From assembly GCA_963709525.1 (NCBI GenBank), contig CAVPXB010000022.1, positions 62,001 through 126,000 of the forward strand: a DNA stretch of 64,000 bases, given 5' to 3'. The position numbers and the translations under genes were made by a program. The notes beneath the pieces were generated by a model that saw only the letters and a list, made by a program, of their open reading frames with translations, made no database searches and had not been told where the DNA came from. Positions 54,927 to 63,584 of this stretch are shown piece by piece. Positions within the stretch are counted from its first letter, which is position 1; each line of letters opens with the position of its first letter. This stretch comes from CAIWHR01 sp963709525. Lineage in GTDB: Bacteria > Pseudomonadota > Gammaproteobacteria > Burkholderiales > Casimicrobiaceae.

Positions 54927-55022
54927 TGGAGCCGTTGCCATTTCAGGCTGGCACGTTGCTGAGTTGGCCTGCGTTCGTGGCGTGTCGCAGCGAGCGCTGC
55001 GTCTAGCCTGCGCGCAACCGGG

Positions 55023-56240
55023 TCATTGCAGTCCGGTGGCGTTGTCGAGAACGGCGGGCGGCCGTGTATTCCAGTTCGGTCCGGCACGCGCCTTCTGGTA
55101 GCCGACGTCGTAGAGCTGTTGCATCAGGACCGGATCGAAGGTCTCGTCGCCCCGCAATTCGATGCCGTTCGGAATGGTGATCCAATGGTAGCCCGAGCTT
55201 TCGAAGGTCGTCATCGCATAAATGCGAAACAGGTCGCCGATCATCGCCGAATGGGTCGCGGCCTCCAGCGTGCGCAGCGCCACGCTGGGAATCGTGCGCC
55301 GGGTCAGCCCCGGGCTGGAGGCGAGCTGTCCGTTGTGGATGACGTAGACGTCTTCCCGTGACGCGCCGCGCCCCGCCTCCTGGCGCAGTTGCCGCGTACC
55401 GAAAAGATTACCGCTGTAGAACACGTTGACGGCCACCCCGCCGTCGACGTGCAACTCGTCGTACCGGCGGCCGTCGCCGGCCTCGACTTCGAACAGCACC
55501 GGCGCGAAGGCGACCGGAATCGACGCGGAGGCCAGCATCACCTTGCGGAACAGGTCGACGGCATCGGGACTTCCGCTGGTAGCGATGAGACCCATGTTCC
55601 AGATGATGAAGCGCTGCGAGTCGAGGTCCACGGTGCCGATGTACAGGCGCCGGCCACCGAGGTGTGCGGCCGCGATGTCGCGCAGGAACGCGTCGTCGAT
55701 GTGGGTGGCGATCAGCGCTGCCAGTGGAGCCGTGTCGGCGATGCCGTCACTGAACAGCAGCTGCCGCACGATTGAACTCAGCGCGCCCAGCACGAAGATG
55801 TCGCGGGTGCTGGTGTTGGTGTAGAAGTTGCGCAGCGCGTCGTCCTGGGCCGACCCGAGGAAGGCGAAGGGCGCCATCAGCGCGCCGGTGGATACACCCG
55901 TGACGGTCTTGAATACGGGACGCGTGCCGGTGCTGGTCCAACCATTGAGGAAGCCCGAGCCGAACGCGCCGTTCGCCCCGCCGCCGGATAGCGCCAGGTG
56001 CGGGTACACCACGATGCCGTCGGCACCGGGGGGGAAGTCCTTGGGCGACTCCTGCGTGAAGGAGATCGCCATGTCGCGCGCCATGAACGCATCGGCGCGG
56101 CCGGCGGGTGCCCGCACGTTCGGCATCCCGGGAATCGTGGCGGTGGCCATCAGGTCGACGGGCACGCCGTTGCGCAGCAGCGAGCCGCAGCCGGTCAGTG
56201 CCAGCGTGCCGAACAGCAGCGCGATATGAACGTGCCGCAT
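55023..56240 (-). CDS. Patatin-like phospholipase lipoprotein
   Basis: This is a predicted lipid acyl hydrolase anchored by a lipobox (LALTGC, Cys18). The 405-residue product has the oxyanion-hole motif SGGGANGAFG (about 85-94), the nucleophile elbow GVSTG with Ser117, and the dyad Asp in VDGG (Asp266). So the catalytic set is complete. The start at 56240 is chosen because the lipoprotein signal then begins at residue 1; a longer frame reaches 56300. There is no obvious operon partner. Confidence 0.85.
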   Translation of the reverse strand: MRHVHIALLFGTLALTGCGSLLRNGVPVDLMATATIPGMPNVRAPAGRADAFMARDMAISFTQESPKDFPPGADGIVVYPHLALSGGGANGAFGSGFLNGWTSTGTRPVFKTVTGVSTGALMAPFAFLGSAQDDALRNFYTNTSTRDIFVLGALSSIVRQLLFSDGIADTAPLAALIATHIDDAFLRDIAAAHLGGRRLYIGTVDLDSQRFIIWNMGLIATSGSPDAVDLFRKVMLASASIPVAFAPVLFEVEAGDGRRYDELHVDGGVAVNVFYSGNLFGTRQLRQEAGRGASREDVYVIHNGQLASSPGLTRRTIPSVALRTLEAATHSAMIGDLFRIYAMTTFESSGYHWITIPNGIELRGDETFDPVLMQQLYDVGYQKARAGPNWNTRPPAVLDNATGLQ

Positions 56241-56488
56241 GAAAGGATGTTGCCTGCCGAGCAGGCTGCGGACTCCTGCGCTGCGCAATCTATCGTTCAT
56301 GTGCCCGTGCCCGCATCAAAGTATCGAATTGAAGTCGAACGAAGCCCGCTTGCCGACATCGCCGCGGCAAAGCATCGCGATGAAGCGCATTTCCTTCAGC
56401 AGCGGCATGTTGAACGAAATTTCGTTAGGAATAGTACCGCCCCGTTTGCGGACGGTGCGTACCAAGACGCATTTTTGGTCCGTCGCAG
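56241..56488. other. Intergenic segment, nothing assigned
   Basis: No gene, repeat or clear promoter was recognised between the patatin-like gene and the HEPN-like remnant. Confidence 0.4.
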
Positions 56489-56755
56489 CTACGTTACCGG
56501 TGCCGGGGTATCGACCGCAATCATCGAGACAATGCGGGCTTGCGGAAAATGATTCGACGTTGCGAGCCGCTGAATTATTTTCACGAGGTCACGATCGCGT
56601 TCCAGGTGCCATTGGCCGAGGAGACGCGACAACGGCCTTGCGCAATTCGTTCGCTGTTGCGATGGGTTCGGCAAGTCAACGACCTCTTCGTCTGACGCCG
56701 GCTCGCGCTTGAGCTTGCCGATCCGGACCCGATTGTCGAGTTCAGGCGATGTCAT
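56489..56755 (-). pseudogene. Decayed HEPN-like partner of the nucleotidyltransferase
   Basis: ATG at 56755 overlaps the end of the nucleotidyltransferase gene by 14 nt, the usual arrangement of MNT/HEPN pairs. The first residues, LDNRVRIGKLKREPASDEE, resemble the start of HEPN-type partner proteins. The similarity then stops and the frame continues as unrelated sequence for 88 residues in total. It is probably a truncated or rearranged partner. Confidence 0.5.
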
Positions 56756-57359
56756 CGTCGGACCCGATGACGAAGAGTCGCGGCTGGCCTGCGACGCGCG
56801 ACACGAAACCGGTGGCTTGACTACGCTTGCGCCGCCATTCCGACAGGCGCATCACATTGGGATTGACGGTCCGCGCGAGCTCCGCCTCGGCCACCTGCAG
56901 CGCCGAGAAGACGTCCGCGTAGTCGAGCTTGTCGGCGATCACCATAAGGTCGATGTCGCTCGTCGCCCGATCCTGCCCCTTCGCGATCGAGCCGTAGACG
57001 AAGGCCGCACGAATGCGGTCGGCGAGTGGCGCCAGCGCGGCGCGTAGCGGCGCGACCAGTCCGGACGTCTTGACGATCAGCCCATGCAACTCCGCGAATA
57101 CCGGGCTTGCCCGGTTCGCCTGGTAGTGCTTCTGGTTGCCAATGCGCTCCACGGTGACCAGTCCGACCTCAGCGAGGCGGGTCACCAGGCGGTGCGCGGC
57201 GCCGGTGCCGGAAGCGGCGAGACGGATCAGCTCCGCGCTCTGGAAGCGACGATCGGGCTGGCCGAACAGCAGTCCCAGGACCCGCTGCTGGACAGGGGTG
57301 AACAGCACGCCTCCGAGGCCGGAGATCGGTGTCGGGGGCGTGTTGGCCTTGGAGGGCAT
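56742..57359 (-). CDS. MNT-type nucleotidyltransferase with N-terminal winged-helix domain
   Basis: The product is 205 residues. The N-terminal part (about 20-85) reads as a winged helix (TPVQQRVLGLLFGQPDRRF, RLAEVGLVTVERIGNQKHYQ). The C-terminal part has the minimal nucleotidyltransferase motif VYGSIAKGQDRATSDIDLMV, with Gly123-Ser124 and Asp135/Asp137. Such proteins are antitoxins that AMPylate HEPN toxins in some families. The start at 57359 is chosen over 57398, since the upstream codons lie inside a perfect-type inverted repeat that looks like an operator. Confidence 0.8.
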   Translation of the reverse strand: MPSKANTPPTPISGLGGVLFTPVQQRVLGLLFGQPDRRFQSAELIRLAASGTGAAHRLVTRLAEVGLVTVERIGNQKHYQANRASPVFAELHGLIVKTSGLVAPLRAALAPLADRIRAAFVYGSIAKGQDRATSDIDLMVIADKLDYADVFSALQVAEAELARTVNPNVMRLSEWRRKRSQATGFVSRVAGQPRLFVIGSDDDIA

Positions 57360-57395
57360 TCCCATTTCGGGAATAATCATACCCGAAACGGGAAT
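57358..57395. promoter_or_regulatory. Inverted-repeat operator at the nucleotidyltransferase start
   Basis: ATTCCCATTTCGGG (57358-57371) and CCCGAAACGGGAAT (57382-57395) are inverted repeats matching in 13 of 14 positions, 10 nt apart. They span the start codon and a TATGAT (-10-like) on the minus strand, which suggests autoregulation by the winged-helix domain. Confidence 0.55.
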
Positions 57396-57484
57396 CACGG
57401 TAGACTGGGAAATTCAACTCAATGCCGCGAAGAAGACACCCGCTGGCGGTGAGCGTGAAACTCGTCGCACGCCAAGCCTGAAAT

Positions 57485-58291
57485 CTACAATCCGAGGGAT
57501 TTTGCGGGCAGGCCCATCGCCAGGCCGAGGAGCTGCGGGTAGAGCAGGGTGCGGATCGCCGGGGCGGGAGTTTCCGCCTGCACCGAGTCGAAGCGCAGGT
57601 GGCAGTGGGGGCAGGCCGTGCACAGCACTTCGGCCCCGGACTCGAGGGCATCGACGATCTTGGCCCGCGTGATGCGACCGGACAGCGAGGCGTTCGCCTC
57701 GTGCAGCGGATCGCCACAGCAATCGAGGCGGCGCGGCCAGTCGACCGGGGTCGCGCCGGTCACGCGGATCAATGACTCGAAGATCGTCGGTTCCATCGGG
57801 TTGTCGAACCCGGTCACGTTGCCGGGGCGCAGCGCATGACAGCCGTACTGGGCGGCGACGCGCAGGTCCGTACGCGGAGCGCGGATTGCGGCGGCCAGGG
57901 TGTCGACGCCGAGTTTTCTGGCCAGCACCGACAGCAGGTGCAGGACCTCGGTGTTCCCGGACCAGGCAAGGCCCTCAGCGGCCAGCAGCTGCGCCACGCG
58001 CGAGCGGAGTTCCGCATCCTCGTCCAGGAACCGGATCGCGTGCCGCAGGGTGCCGAAGCAGCACTTGCAGGGTGTCAGCACGTCGAGGCCGGCGCGCTCG
58101 GCCAATGCCAGGTTGCGGGCGGCGGCCACGACGAAGGCGTCGCGGCTGACGTTCCGGGCCGGGTAGCCGCAGCAGTTGAACTCGAGGTCGATCAGCGTGA
58201 CGCCGAGATGCGCGAGCACGGCGCGGGTCGAGGCTTCGTAGGCCGGCAGCCGCGACGGGGTCGCGCAGCCGAGGAACAGCGCGTACTTCAT
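57485..58291 (-). CDS. HdrB-like CCG-domain protein (split GlpC function)
   Basis: The 268-residue product has two CCG domains: Cys9, Cys40-Cys41 and Cys75/Cys78, then Cys151, Cys191-Cys192 and Cys227/Cys230. These ligand sets bind noncubane [4Fe-4S] clusters in HdrB and correspond to the C-terminal half of GlpC. It starts MKYALFLGCATPSRLPAYEA. It overlaps the upstream membrane Fe-S gene by 4 nt and is last in the glpAB-like operon, so it probably takes part in electron transfer from glycerol-3-phosphate oxidation to the membrane. Confidence 0.85.
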   Translation of the reverse strand: MKYALFLGCATPSRLPAYEASTRAVLAHLGVTLIDLEFNCCGYPARNVSRDAFVVAAARNLALAERAGLDVLTPCKCCFGTLRHAIRFLDEDAELRSRVAQLLAAEGLAWSGNTEVLHLLSVLARKLGVDTLAAAIRAPRTDLRVAAQYGCHALRPGNVTGFDNPMEPTIFESLIRVTGATPVDWPRRLDCCGDPLHEANASLSGRITRAKIVDALESGAEVLCTACPHCHLRFDSVQAETPAPAIRTLLYPQLLGLAMGLPAKSLGL

Positions 58292-60021
58292 GACGCCTCC
58301 CTGCGGCCCCGGACGGAGCCCAACCGCTGCACCGCCAGCGCGCGCAGTTCGCACATGATGTCGGTCACGCGAATGCCTTCCGGGCAAGTTTCCTGGCACT
58401 GGTAGCAGGTCGCGCAGTCCCAGACCATGCGCGAACCCAGCGTGAGGTCGCGCATGCCCAGCCGCAGCAGGTTCATCACCCGCTGTGGTGTGAGGTCGAT
58501 GCCGTAGTCGCAGTCGATGCTGTGCGCCACCACCGGGCACACGTTGGTACAGGTCTGGCATTGCACGCACCGGGAGAACGTGCGGCGGTCGGCCGACAGC
58601 GGCGCCGAAACGGCATCCGGGCCGGCATGTGGAGGCTGCCCGGGACCCGCCGCCAGGGCCTCGGCCCACGCCAGCGCCGGGTATGCCTGCACCCATTGGG
58701 CCGGTGCCGGAAGGCCGGCGGCGACGAGGTCGCCGCGCCCGGCTGTCCACAGGTCCGCGAGGTCGAGCCCCACGGGGCAATGGCGGGTGCAACGGCCGCA
58801 GTCGGTGCAGAGGAAAGCGCCGTCGGCGGCGCGCAATGCGTCGGTCCCATGGGCATCGTCGCCGGACCGCAACAGCCGGCCGCTGGCCATCGCAGCGGTG
58901 GCAATGAGCTTGTGCGAGGGCAGCAGGCCCGGATTGCCGAGGTAGCGCGCCAAGGGAGCCACCGAGCAGTCCTGGTCGCAAATGCCGCATTGCACGCAGG
59001 CGTCGAGTGCCAGCGCCCGCTGCGACGCGCGAGCGGCGAGCGGGGGCGCCTCGCCGGAGGTCCTGCCAGGCTGCGTCGCCGCGCTGACGAGCAGGCCGAG
59101 CGGCGAGGCGACGACGTGGAAAAAGCGCGTGAACGGCAACGTGGCGAGGCCAAGCAGGCAGGCGAACACGTGCAGGTCGAGCAGCCACGCCTCCGCGTTC
59201 CAGCGGTCAAGGACGCTCGTCACCGGCGCCATCATCCGGGCGACCGGATAGGAGACGAACGCGGACACGGGCCGCGTGTGGCAGGACGCGCAGGCCTCGC
59301 CGTGCAGGTCACGGCCTTGCTCGACCAGCGCCGGATCGATCGGCTCCGCCAGGCCCTCGAACGCCACGCCGAACTCGCGGGCCCAGAGCGCGCGCAGCGG
59401 CGCGAGCTTCGCCGGATCGGTCCCGCTGCTGAACTGCTCGGCCATACGGTCGAACGCGCGCGGCGAGGCGATCTTGTGCGCCTCGAGCAGGAACCCGCTG
59501 GCGATCACCCACCCGAGGAGTGCCACGAACACCGCGGCTGCCGGGTGGTGCGCCTGGCGCGGGTTCGTGCGCGAACGCCGGCGCCCGATGAAGAGCAGCG
59601 CCACGCCGGCGAGCAGCAGCGCGCCGAAGAGGTTGCGCAGGAAGAGGAAGGGATCGAGCGTGGGCTGGTAGCCCGGGAACAACTGGGCGGTCACCAGCGG
59701 CGCCAGCGCGTGCATCAGCAGCAGCAGCGTGAACCCGACAACGATGAAGAGGTGGGCGAGCCAGCGCAGCTTCGCCGTCGCGAACAGCCGGCGCAGCAGC
59801 AGCACGTCGAGGAGGAACGCGCCGAGCACGTCCGCCACGCGCCGACTGACGAGCATCGAAGCTGTCCTGCGCAACGCGGCGGCCACTCTGCCGAACGGCG
59901 TGACATCGCCGACATCGGGGCCGACGCGGACCCGGAACCACGCCGACGCGCGCCACACGAGGCCCGCGCCGCACAGCGCCAGCGCCGCGTAGAGGGCCAT
60001 CTGGAAGAGCGGCGACGACAT
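58288..60021 (-). CDS. Fused NarI-like cytochrome b / c-type heme / four-cluster Fe-S protein
   Basis: The 577-residue product has about five membrane segments with candidate heme b ligands His90, His104, His182, His284 and His302. LPFTRFFHVVASP is the NarI/HdrE-type last-helix motif. A c-type heme site, CASCH (244-248), lies between membrane segments. The C-terminal half has four CxxCxxCxxxC sets starting at Cys342, 405, 485 and 536. Two clusters would match GlpC or HdrC; four plus a c heme is unusual. ATG 60021 lies 8 nt after glpB. It is predicted to anchor GlpAB and pass electrons to quinone or cytochromes. Confidence 0.85.
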   Translation of the reverse strand: MSSPLFQMALYAALALCGAGLVWRASAWFRVRVGPDVGDVTPFGRVAAALRRTASMLVSRRVADVLGAFLLDVLLLRRLFATAKLRWLAHLFIVVGFTLLLLMHALAPLVTAQLFPGYQPTLDPFLFLRNLFGALLLAGVALLFIGRRRSRTNPRQAHHPAAAVFVALLGWVIASGFLLEAHKIASPRAFDRMAEQFSSGTDPAKLAPLRALWAREFGVAFEGLAEPIDPALVEQGRDLHGEACASCHTRPVSAFVSYPVARMMAPVTSVLDRWNAEAWLLDLHVFACLLGLATLPFTRFFHVVASPLGLLVSAATQPGRTSGEAPPLAARASQRALALDACVQCGICDQDCSVAPLARYLGNPGLLPSHKLIATAAMASGRLLRSGDDAHGTDALRAADGAFLCTDCGRCTRHCPVGLDLADLWTAGRGDLVAAGLPAPAQWVQAYPALAWAEALAAGPGQPPHAGPDAVSAPLSADRRTFSRCVQCQTCTNVCPVVAHSIDCDYGIDLTPQRVMNLLRLGMRDLTLGSRMVWDCATCYQCQETCPEGIRVTDIMCELRALAVQRLGSVRGRREAS

Positions 60022-60028
60022 CGTCGAC

Positions 60029-61347
60029 CTATCCCGTTCCGGAGCGGCGGAGGTCGCCCGCCACCTGGCCGACTGCCGCCCACGCCGTCGCGATCGCCAA
60101 TCCCGAGCCGCACTTGGAGCGCATCCAGTCCTGATGCGCGAGAATGGAGCCGACAGCGTAAAGCCGTGGCCACGCCGGTTTTCCGCCGGCGTCCAGCGGC
60201 CGCCAGGCGTTGTCGACGTCGAGCCCGGCGCGGTTGATTGCGTGACCCGACGGGTCCAGGAAGTCGGGCCGGTGCCATGCCTCGCGCGAGCCTGGCTGGA
60301 TGACCGGCAAGCCGAGGATGCTCTCGCGGGCGCCGCCGCGATCGGCGGTGAGCCCGCGGCCGCTGAACCGCCCCGTCGCCAGCACGACGGCGCGCGCGAC
60401 CACGCGTTCGCCACTGCCGGCTTCGCTTCCGGAATCGCTGGCGAGGTCGAGCGTGGCCGTCGTCCCCCCGCGTCGAAGGCCAGCGAACGTACGCGAGCCT
60501 GGTGGCAACGATGGACTCCGCGGTCGGCCACGGCCGCCTCCAGCGCCGCGAGAAGCCGCAGCCCGGGCACCGATGTCGGCATGGTGGGAATCTCGAACAC
60601 GGGTATCCCCAATGCTTCCTCGAACGCGGCGTGAACCTCGGCGCTTTGCGCGAGGCCCAGCACCGCCGGAAAGCCGACTGCCTGCGCGTCGCCCAGCAGC
60701 GGCCGCACGAGCGCGATCGTCCGCTCGCGCGTCGCCCGGGATTCGAGCGCACGGGCGAGGTGCGCGGCGTAGAGCTCGGGCGTGCCGTCGCACCCCGGGA
60801 ACTCGATGCGCTGGTGGCGCAACCCCGGCCAGCGATCGCCCAGCGTCGCCACGATCTGGCGGGCGCTGAACTCCCGCAGTCCGCGGAAATCCACCAGCAG
60901 GCACGGCGGCCGCGCGTCCAGCGCGGCGACGCCTGCAACCATCGATCGCGGCACGCCGAACGTGGACTTGAGCGTGCCGATCGACGTCAGCACTTCCCGG
61001 TTCGACTCGCCCAGCGGCGCGTAGGGCAGGCCCGCCGAGCCCAGGGCAGCGACGAAGGTCTCGAACGCGTTCCGGATCGACGCAGCGTCGATGCGCGCCA
61101 GCGGGTGCTCCGGCTCGTCGTGCGCGAGCGCCGCCAGTGCCTCGTAAGGGGATCGCCAGCGGCGGCGCGCGTCCACCGGGTGCACGCCCAGGAGGTCCAG
61201 CAATCCGCTCGCGAACAGGAGCCCGCCGCCGTTGCCGATCTGGATGCACGAAAGGCCGCGTTCCGCAGCAAACAGGGCCGTCGCCATGCCCGCCATCCCG
61301 GCGCCGACGACGACGACGTCGCAGCTGTCCTGCCGGGCGCCCGTCAT
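60029..61347 (-). CDS. glpB: Anaerobic glycerol-3-phosphate dehydrogenase subunit B, frameshifted
   Basis: This is the flavoprotein subunit B partner of GlpA. The N-terminal part has DVVVVGAGMAGMATALFAAE; the C-terminal part (GRFSGRGLTADRGGARESIL, KCGSGLAIATAWAAVGQ) lies in another frame. One G missing from the six-base run at 60464-60469 (C run on the plus strand) explains the break; with it the product is 439 residues, close to the E. coli size. The start overlaps the glpA stop (ATGA). Sequencing error is likely. Confidence 0.85.
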
Positions 61348-62978
61348 GGCGGCAACTCGCCCGCGTGGGCGGCGTTTGGGGCCGGCCTGGGGAATCGCGC
61401 GTCGGGCATGCCGGCGCCGCACAACTCCTCGCCGAAGAGCCCGCAATGCAGCGCCTCCATCAACTCCGCCTGCGCCAGTTGCTCGCCCCACAGGACCGCG
61501 CGCTGGCTGCGCCAGCGCTCGGCGATGAACTCGACGATCTCGGCGAGGCCGCGCGTCGCCGCGAAGTCGCCGCGCTGGTAGAGGTGGGCCACCGTGCGCA
61601 CCGCGCAGAAGGACCCTTGGCAGGCACCCTTGCCGACGCGGCTGCGCAGGCCGATGTCGGTCAGCGTTGGGATATCGCCGTTCGCCCGCAACGCCGCGTA
61701 GATGGCATCGACGGCGCCGGCCGACACCATCTCGCACTCGCACAGCAGCGGGTCTCCCGGCGCGTGCGATCGCATCCACGCGCGCGGGGCGTGACCCGGC
61801 TCGGTCCAGGCGCATTCCGGGGCCACTGGCAACGGCGTCGTTGCGGTCACGCAGGGGCGACTCACGCCGAGGCGGCGGCAGACGAGGTCCGCGGTCCGCT
61901 CGGCCATCAGCCGGCAGGTCGTGAGCTTGCCGCCGGTGATCGTGGCCAGGTTGTCGAGGCCGTGGTTCTCGTGGTCGAACAGGGCGAAGCCGCGGGAGAC
62001 GGCGCGCCCATCGGCGGCCCCCGCCGATCCCACCAGCGGCCGCACGCCGGCGTAGGCGCGGATGAAGCGCATCGTCGCCAGCGCCGGCACCATCCGAGCG
62101 GCTTCCTCGACGATCAGGTCGGCCTCCGCCGCCGTTGAGCGGACGTCTTCCAGGTCGTCCACGCGCGTCGACGTGGTGCCGACGATCGAGACCGTGCCGC
62201 CCGGCATCATGATGTCGGCGTTGCCGGGCCGCCGCAGGCGGTTGACGACGCGACTCGCGAGGCGCGTGTGCGTGACCAGCAGCGTCCCCTTCGAGTACGT
62301 CATCTCGATCGGCGCGCCGGCGAGCCCGGCCACCTCGCGCGCCCAGGCGCCGGCGGCGTTGACGATCTGCGCGGCCTCGATCCGCACGTCTTCCTCGCTG
62401 GCGAGGGAACGCGCGCGCACCGCGACGATGCGCCGACCCTCGCGCTCGAAACCCACGACGCGGGTCCGCCGCAGCAGCCGCGCGCCGAGGCGTTGCGCGT
62501 CGGCCATGCTCTCCAGCGAAAGCCGGAACGGGTCGATCGATGCGTCGGGCACCGCGAACACGGCGATCGCTCGCTCCGACAGCGCCGGTTCCAGCGCGCG
62601 CGCCTCGGCGACGTCCACCGTGCGCGCGGTGATGCCCGAGCGCTCGCAGTACGCGGGGAAGTCGGCGATGTAGCGCTCGTCGTCCCCGGGCACGGCGACG
62701 AAATAGCCGCCGGTGTCCTGGATCGTCTGCGCCGCGATGCGCTTCAGGATGTCGCCCTCGGCGCGGCACTCCATCGCTGCCTCGCGGTCGCCGGCGACGT
62801 ACCGGGCGCCGCTGTGGAGCAGGCCGTGGTTGCGCCCGGAGGCGCCGGCGTTGATGTCGTCCTTCTCGACCAGGACGCAGTCGACGCCGCGCATGGCGAG
62901 ATCGCGGGCCAGCGCAGTGCCGGTGACACCGCCGCCGATGATCAGGACCTGGGTTTGGATGAAGGGCGGGGAATTCAA
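61344..62978 (-). CDS. glpA: Anaerobic glycerol-3-phosphate dehydrogenase subunit A
   Basis: GlpA oxidises sn-glycerol-3-phosphate to dihydroxyacetone phosphate with FAD. With a TTG start at 62978 (NSPPFIQTQVLIIGGGVTG), preceded by GAGAGG, it has 544 residues (E. coli 542). The dinucleotide fold GGGVTG is at residues 15-20, followed by the DAO-type body. A C-terminal BFD-like [2Fe-2S] domain with LLCECEMV and GACQGSFC is as in E. coli GlpA. A longer in-frame start at 63044 would run into the IS91 remnant and is rejected. Confidence 0.9.
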   Translation of the reverse strand: MNSPPFIQTQVLIIGGGVTGTALARDLAMRGVDCVLVEKDDINAGASGRNHGLLHSGARYVAGDREAAMECRAEGDILKRIAAQTIQDTGGYFVAVPGDDERYIADFPAYCERSGITARTVDVAEARALEPALSERAIAVFAVPDASIDPFRLSLESMADAQRLGARLLRRTRVVGFEREGRRIVAVRARSLASEEDVRIEAAQIVNAAGAWAREVAGLAGAPIEMTYSKGTLLVTHTRLASRVVNRLRRPGNADIMMPGGTVSIVGTTSTRVDDLEDVRSTAAEADLIVEEAARMVPALATMRFIRAYAGVRPLVGSAGAADGRAVSRGFALFDHENHGLDNLATITGGKLTTCRLMAERTADLVCRRLGVSRPCVTATTPLPVAPECAWTEPGHAPRAWMRSHAPGDPLLCECEMVSAGAVDAIYAALRANGDIPTLTDIGLRSRVGKGACQGSFCAVRTVAHLYQRGDFAATRGLAEIVEFIAERWRSQRAVLWGEQLAQAELMEALHCGLFGEELCGAGMPDARFPRPAPNAAHAGELPP

Positions 62979-62999
62979 TCCTGCCTCTCTTAGGGATAG

Positions 63000-63584
63000 C
63001 CATTTCAACCGCGCGAGCCTGAGTGTGGAGGGGGTCGGTGGCACGGGTCAAGCGCCGATTTGCGGTGGCAACTGGCTACGGACTGCTCCGCACGCTTGTA
63101 GTGGCACTTCCGGGCGGGCGCGGACGGCAGGGTGGCTGCGCGCGGGCAGGCGTTGGCATTGACCCCGGTGGTGGCACTGAAGATGACCCCGCCCGTGGTG
63201 GCGGAGTCGAACACGCCGTCGATGACGACGCAGTGAAATTGCAGGTGGGCATTGAGGCTGGAGCAGAAGCGGTGAATGAAGGCCAATGCGCCGCAGGGCT
63301 CGAACCTGGGCTGTGCGCACGCAGGCATGGCTCCCCCGCACGCAGAAACAGGCGGAGGGCGGTACTCTGGAAATCGGCATCGCGGTTCAGGAAGTGGCGC
63401 AAACACTTGACGACGGGCACCTGGGGACGCCGTCACTCATTTCAGAAATCGTCGACAGTTATGCGGCGCGCGCCGCGATCGGGGAATGAGCCCGTGCCAC
63501 GGTGGGGCCGAGCAACCCAGCATGGCGGCCCCGCGGTGGATGATGCGCGCCGCGAGCTATCGCGTGAACTTGCGGGACAGGACA
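63000..63584. other. Gene-free stretch with IS91-type remnant
   Basis: Apart from the transposase remnant below, no gene or clear regulatory site was recognised between glpA and the lipoprotein gene. Confidence 0.5.
63130..63470 (-). pseudogene. IS91-type transposase fragment
   Basis: The minus-strand reading has VVKCLRHFLNRDADFQSTAL in one frame and GALAFIHRFCSSLNAHLQFH, then CVVIDGVF, in another. It corresponds to the middle of the transposase at 48430-48956, with a frameshift and a degenerate HUH site (HLQFH). It lies just upstream of glpA. Confidence 0.7.

Larger units (their letters stand above)
54030..55022. other. Right part of the island and its boundary; no intact gene
   Basis: A short minus-strand frame at about 54331-54426 gives TAPDLSPCPFCDGRQLVVAR, resembling the CPFCGG start of Lar-type proteins; at 31 residues it is too short to call. 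GGGGGAT repeats at about 54548-54565 echo the G-rich GGGGGCAA repeats near 48180. The boundary repeat and an ISL3 remnant follow. Confidence 0.45.

Noticed and set aside
58288..63051. One 1587-codon minus-strand frame spanning the glp-like locus
   Set aside because: It chains three genes with out-of-frame parts of others; true genes are separated by ATGA overlaps and conserved starts.
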